Part shown: one piece after another, positions 44,415-46,806 of the stretch | How the letters are laid out: each line of letters opens with the position of its first letter | How positions within the stretch are numbered: position 1 is the first letter of the stretch | Assembly: GCA_009782875.1 (NCBI GenBank) | Contig: WRIE01000021.1 | Coordinates: forward strand, 1-46,806 | Direction of reading: 5' to 3' | Length of the DNA: 46,806 nucleotides | From: Eubacteriaceae bacterium | Lineage (GTDB): Bacteria > Bacillota > Clostridia > Eubacteriales > Anaerofustaceae | Made by a program: the position numbers and the translations under genes | Notes under the pieces: model-generated | What the model saw: only the letters and a program-made list of their open reading frames with translations | Told to the model about the DNA's origin: nothing | The model's database searches: none

Positions 44415-44518
44415 TCAATTCAGCATCTGGGGCAATATTTGTGTCTGGCAGTTTTTGTATCTGCTTGTACTGATAATCTGGATAGCTGCCCACTAATTTC
44501 ATACTACTGTATTAATTC

Positions 44519-44607
44519 GGAGAAGTACTCAAGTTGGCCGAAGAGGTGCCCCTGCTAAGGGTATAGGTCGTTAACGCGGCGCGAGGGTTCAAATCCCTCC
44601 TTCTCCG
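44519..44607 (+). tRNA. tRNA-Ser (anticodon GCU)
   Basis: This is a class II tRNA. The acceptor arms are GGAGAAG and CTTCTCC, with discriminator G. The anticodon stem TGCCC/GGGTA holds loop CTGCTAA, anticodon GCT. The long variable arm is rich in GC, and the T arm is GAGGG-TTCAAAT-CCCTC. CCA is not encoded (the sequence reads CCT), unlike the other serine tRNA. A T-run directly follows. It reads AGC and AGU. Confidence 0.93.
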
Positions 44608-44618
44608 CCTTTTTTTTG
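44607..44618 (+). terminator. T-run after tRNA-Ser(GCU)
   Basis: Eight T follow the tRNA's last bases. The tRNA's own acceptor/T-arm stem may serve as the hairpin of a terminator. The same arrangement is repeated after the decayed tRNA copy near 45788. Confidence 0.4.
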
Positions 44619-44792
44619 GCTTAAAAACGTCCTTTTCATGACTGACTATCTGACACCATCCTACCCCTTACAGTTTTTTGTCGCTGTTTTTCAAGCTATC
44701 GCGGTGGATTGAAGCTTTCTTTTGGAGCGTCTCTTTGACTCAATGTCTATGGTATAATTAAGAGCAAATCTGTAAACAGGATAATACTATAT

Positions 44793-45530
44793 ATGGCAGA
44801 ACTGAAGTACAAGTTCAAAAGCGACATATAGTTTAAAATGCTGCTGACCAGGAACCATAGTTTGCTCAAGAACCTTGTCGCTTGTTCCCTTGGCTTGCAG
44901 GAGGTCAGCATTGATGAGATTGTAGTTGCAAATCCAGAAATCCTGCCTGAGCTTATCGAAAGCAAGTTTTGCCGCCTGGACATCAACATGGTTGTTGGCG
45001 GCAAGCATGTTGACATCGAGTTGCAAGTCGCAAATGAGGGCAATTTCAAAGAGCGCGCTATGTTCTATCTTTCGAAGATGTTTAATGAAATGCACTCTGA
45101 GTTCGCATGGCTTGAGCGGAAGCGTCATGAGCTGCTTTCCGATAAGATGTCCATGCACTTTTATGAAATGGGGAAGCTGCCGGCGGCGATTGACCTGGCA
45201 GACGGAATGCAGGTTTGGCATAAGATATTGCGCGTCGAGAGCGAGCAGGGGATGGCGGAATTGGAGAAAATCAAAAACGAGGTGGACATAGTGGGCAAGA
45301 CGCTTGATGGCTACAAGAAGATTACCGATTCAGCCGAATACAGGGAGCTTGAGCGCATGAGGGAAAAGATACGGTTTGACGAGTCAAACGCCCTTCGAAG
45401 TACTGAAAAAAAGGCTTTAAAGGAAGCAGCTCGAAAACTATTAAGATTAGGTATTCCAATTGAAACAGTAAGTGAAGGGACTGGGTTGACTTTGCATGAA
45501 ATAGAACAATTGCAACGCCCGTCAGAATAG
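44793..45530 (+). pseudogene. Rpn/PD-(D/E)XK transposase-like gene, copy A (damaged)
   Basis: This is an Rpn-type recombination-promoting nuclease relative. The N-terminal frame from ATG 44793 begins MAELKYKFKSDI and stops at TAG (44829-44831), where copy B has TTG. An ATG at 44838 reopens the frame (230 residues). The nuclease core is present (KFCRLDINMVV and VDIELQVA, supplying the D...ExQ residues). Compared with copy B an in-frame block of about 29 residues is missing after KMF, including the stretch around ILICILDFEQF. The C-terminus is intact, with an HTH-like end. It has an extended -10, TGGTATAAT, upstream. Confidence 0.8.
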
Positions 45531-45727
45531 GCTCCGTTCCAGAAACAAGGCTATTTGCAATGGTGAAGGCATTTGTTTGCGCTGGTTGCATCAAATAAAA
45601 GTTGGAAGAGTGTTTCATACTTGGACAATTTACTACCCCACTTCTACCCCATACAGCTTTTATTTGTCTTTCACGCTATTGAAACTAATTAAATAGAAAT
45701 GGCTATTCTAAGCAATTTTTTTGTGCT
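45531..45727. other. Spacer between Rpn copy A and decayed tRNA
   Basis: No gene is visible. At 45645-45656 there is TACCCCATACAG, a near copy of TACCCCTTACAG found at 44662-44673 and 45838-45849. The following 30 bases also resemble the first copy. Confidence 0.4.
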
Positions 45728-45788
45728 GAAAAGTACTCCTTTAAGCCTGTTTTAAGGTGTATGCTTTCTTCAAGTCCCTCCTTCTCCG
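45728..45788 (+). pseudogene. Decayed tRNA-Ser(GCU) copy
   Basis: AAGTACTC (45731-45738) and CCCTCCTTCTCCG (45776-45788) match the 5' acceptor/D-arm junction and the 3' end of tRNA-Ser(GCU). Between them the sequence is shorter by 27 bases and has no proper anticodon stem. A T-run and GGCTTAAAAACGT follow, exactly as after the intact tRNA. This is a tandem duplicate that has decayed. Confidence 0.6.
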
Positions 45789-46060
45789 TCTTTTTTTGGC
45801 TTAAAAACGTTATTTTCCAGGCTCTCTGGCACCTTTTTACCCCTTACAGTTCTTAGTAGCGGTTCTCAGGCTTTGATCGGAGCTTGCTTTCGAATGCGTC
45901 GTCTTGTTAGCCTCACCCGTATAACCGGGATAAGTGTTCATTTTGAAAGATTACGTAAAGATTAGCCTACACCTTGAAACTGAAAAATGCCTCAAGATGC
46001 AGAGCCCATTTACTATGGTATAATAAAGGCAAATTAGTGAATAGGATAATACTATATATT

Positions 46061-46792
46061 GTGGCAAAACTAAAATACAAGTTCAAGAGCGACATATTGT
46101 TCAAAATGCTGCTGACCAGGAACCCCGGCTTGCTTAAGAGCCTTGTCGCTTGCTCCCTTGGCTTGCAAGAGGATTCCATTGAAGAAATTGTGGTAGTCAA
46201 TCCAGAAATCCTGCCTGGGCTTATCGAAAGCAAGTTTTGCCGGCTGGACATCAACATGGTTGTTGACGGCCAGCATATCGACATTGAGCTGCAGGTCGCA
46301 GATGAGGGCAATTTCAAAGAACGCGCCATGTTCTATATCTCGAAGATGCTTGTCGAGGCACTAAAATCTGGAAGTGACTATATTGGGGCTCCGCACTGCA
46401 TTTTGATATGCATCTTGGATTTCGAGCAGTTCGCCGCAAAAGAAATACACTCTGAGTTCGCATGGCTCGAGAAAAAGCGGTTTGAGCTGCTTTCCGATAA
46501 AATGGCCATGCACTTTTATGAAATGGGGAAGTTGCCAGAGGCAATTGACTTGGCAGATGGTATGCAGGTTTGGCTCAAGATATTGCGAATCGAGAATGAG
46601 CAGGAGTTAGCGGAACTGGAAAATATCAGAAACGAGGTGGATATTGTGGACAAGGCGCTTGACGGTTACAAAAAGATCACCGCTTCAACCGAATATAGGG
46701 AGCTGGAGCGAATGAGGGAAAAACTGAACCACCACCGCCTGGAAGGCGGTGGGTTCAGGTGTTGCGGCTGGAAGCCGCCTAAAGCACCTTAG
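46061..46792 (+). pseudogene. Rpn/PD-(D/E)XK transposase-like gene, copy B (3' interrupted)
   Basis: The copy starts at GTG 46061 (AKLKYKFKSDILFKM); at the ATG position of copy A it has ATT. It retains the full nuclease core (KFCRLDINMVV, IDIELQVADEG) and the central block around CILICILDFEQF that copy A lost. It matches copy A up to ELERMREK, near 46720. From there the sequence changes to hairpin DNA, and the frame runs on through unrelated residues to a stop at 46790-46792. The proper C-terminus (about 55 residues in copy A) is gone. Its upstream extended -10 is TGGTATAAT, as in copy A. Confidence 0.75.
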
Positions 46793-46806
46793 AGCTCGTC
46801 GATGCC
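46724..46806. mobile_element. Probable IS200/IS605-type end with two hairpins
   Basis: At the point where copy B is interrupted there is an 8-base-pair stem, CCACCGCC/GGCGGTGG (46732-46752), flanked by GAACC/GGTTC. A second hairpin follows, GCGGCT/AGCCGC (46764-46778). Closely spaced subterminal GC-rich hairpins of this kind are typical of IS200/IS605 ends, which have no inverted terminal repeats. No transposase is inside the window, so this remains an inference. It could also be a related short hairpin element. Confidence 0.45.

Noticed and set aside
44595..45788. Integrative element with attL/attR at the tRNA-Ser 3' end
   Set aside because: The segment is only about 1.2 kb, has no integrase, and the repeated part includes pieces of the tRNA 5' end as well. 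Tandem duplication fits better.
1..46806. CRISPR array
   Set aside because: I looked for regularly spaced 25-40 base repeats and found none. The only repeats are within genes, tRNAs or hairpins.

Overview
The window most likely comes from a Bacillota genome, probably a Clostridia lineage. The evidence is the gene order of the large ribosomal-protein cluster, the KOW-domain protein between map and infA, the zinc-type S4, S14 and L36, and ecfA1-ecfA2-ecfT-truA after rplQ. Downstream are many lipobox-type lipoproteins, a clostripain-type peptidase and a TraX-family protein. I cannot name a genus from sequence alone.

Region 1 (1-1033) is non-coding DNA rich in hairpins, with two terminator-like structures and the decayed 3' end of a minus-strand transposase. 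It lies where many Firmicutes carry rplM-rpsI after truA.

Region 2 (1034-20590, minus strand) is the S10-spc-alpha superoperon: rpsJ, rplC, rplD, rplW, rplB, rpsS, rplV, rpsC, rplP, rpmC, rpsQ, rplN, rplX, rplE, rpsN (zinc type), rpsH, rplF, rplR, rpsE, rpmD, rplO, secY, adk, map, a KOW protein, infA, rpmJ, rpsM, rpsK, rpsD, rpoA and rplQ. The ECF transporter energising module and truA follow. A near-consensus promoter lies about 215 bases ahead of rpsJ. The cluster is compact except for a 507-base gap between infA and rpmJ and a 351-base gap before ecfA1. Several of its genes start at TTG or GTG.

Region 3 (20742-24613, minus strand) holds nnr (NAD(P)HX repair), cca (tRNA CCA-adding enzyme) and a TraX-like membrane protein. 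Region 4 (24742-31600, mostly plus strand) is accessory DNA: a BclA/C1q-like protein without a collagen stalk, tRNA-Ser(UGA), a pyridoxamine-phosphate-oxidase-like flavoprotein, a short QueG-like iron-sulfur protein, a small HD-domain alarmone-hydrolase-like protein, a minus-strand PARG-like macrodomain protein (TIGR02452 type), and a badly decayed HEAT-repeat pseudogene.

Region 5 (31713-42814, minus strand) is the most interesting part. A compact seven-gene set encodes two paralogous zinc-ribbon proteins followed by five predicted lipoproteins: a 517-residue protein, a C11 (clostripain-type) peptidase, a protein with an internal tandem duplication, a WP-module protein, and a large protein with five repeats of a related module. 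It ends in a strong terminator. A separately promoted protein with an N-terminal zinc ribbon, a long acidic linker, one membrane segment and an outer domain lies just upstream. I infer a cell-surface proteolysis or sensing system that I cannot match to a described one.

Region 6 (43190-46806, plus strand) holds a UvrC-like GIY-YIG protein without the C-terminal nuclease half, tRNA-Ser(GCU), and a tandem duplication of the tRNA plus an Rpn/PD-(D/E)XK transposase-like gene. The second tRNA copy is decayed. The first Rpn copy has a nonsense mutation and an internal deletion, and the second is cut off by hairpins that resemble an IS200/IS605 end at the window edge.
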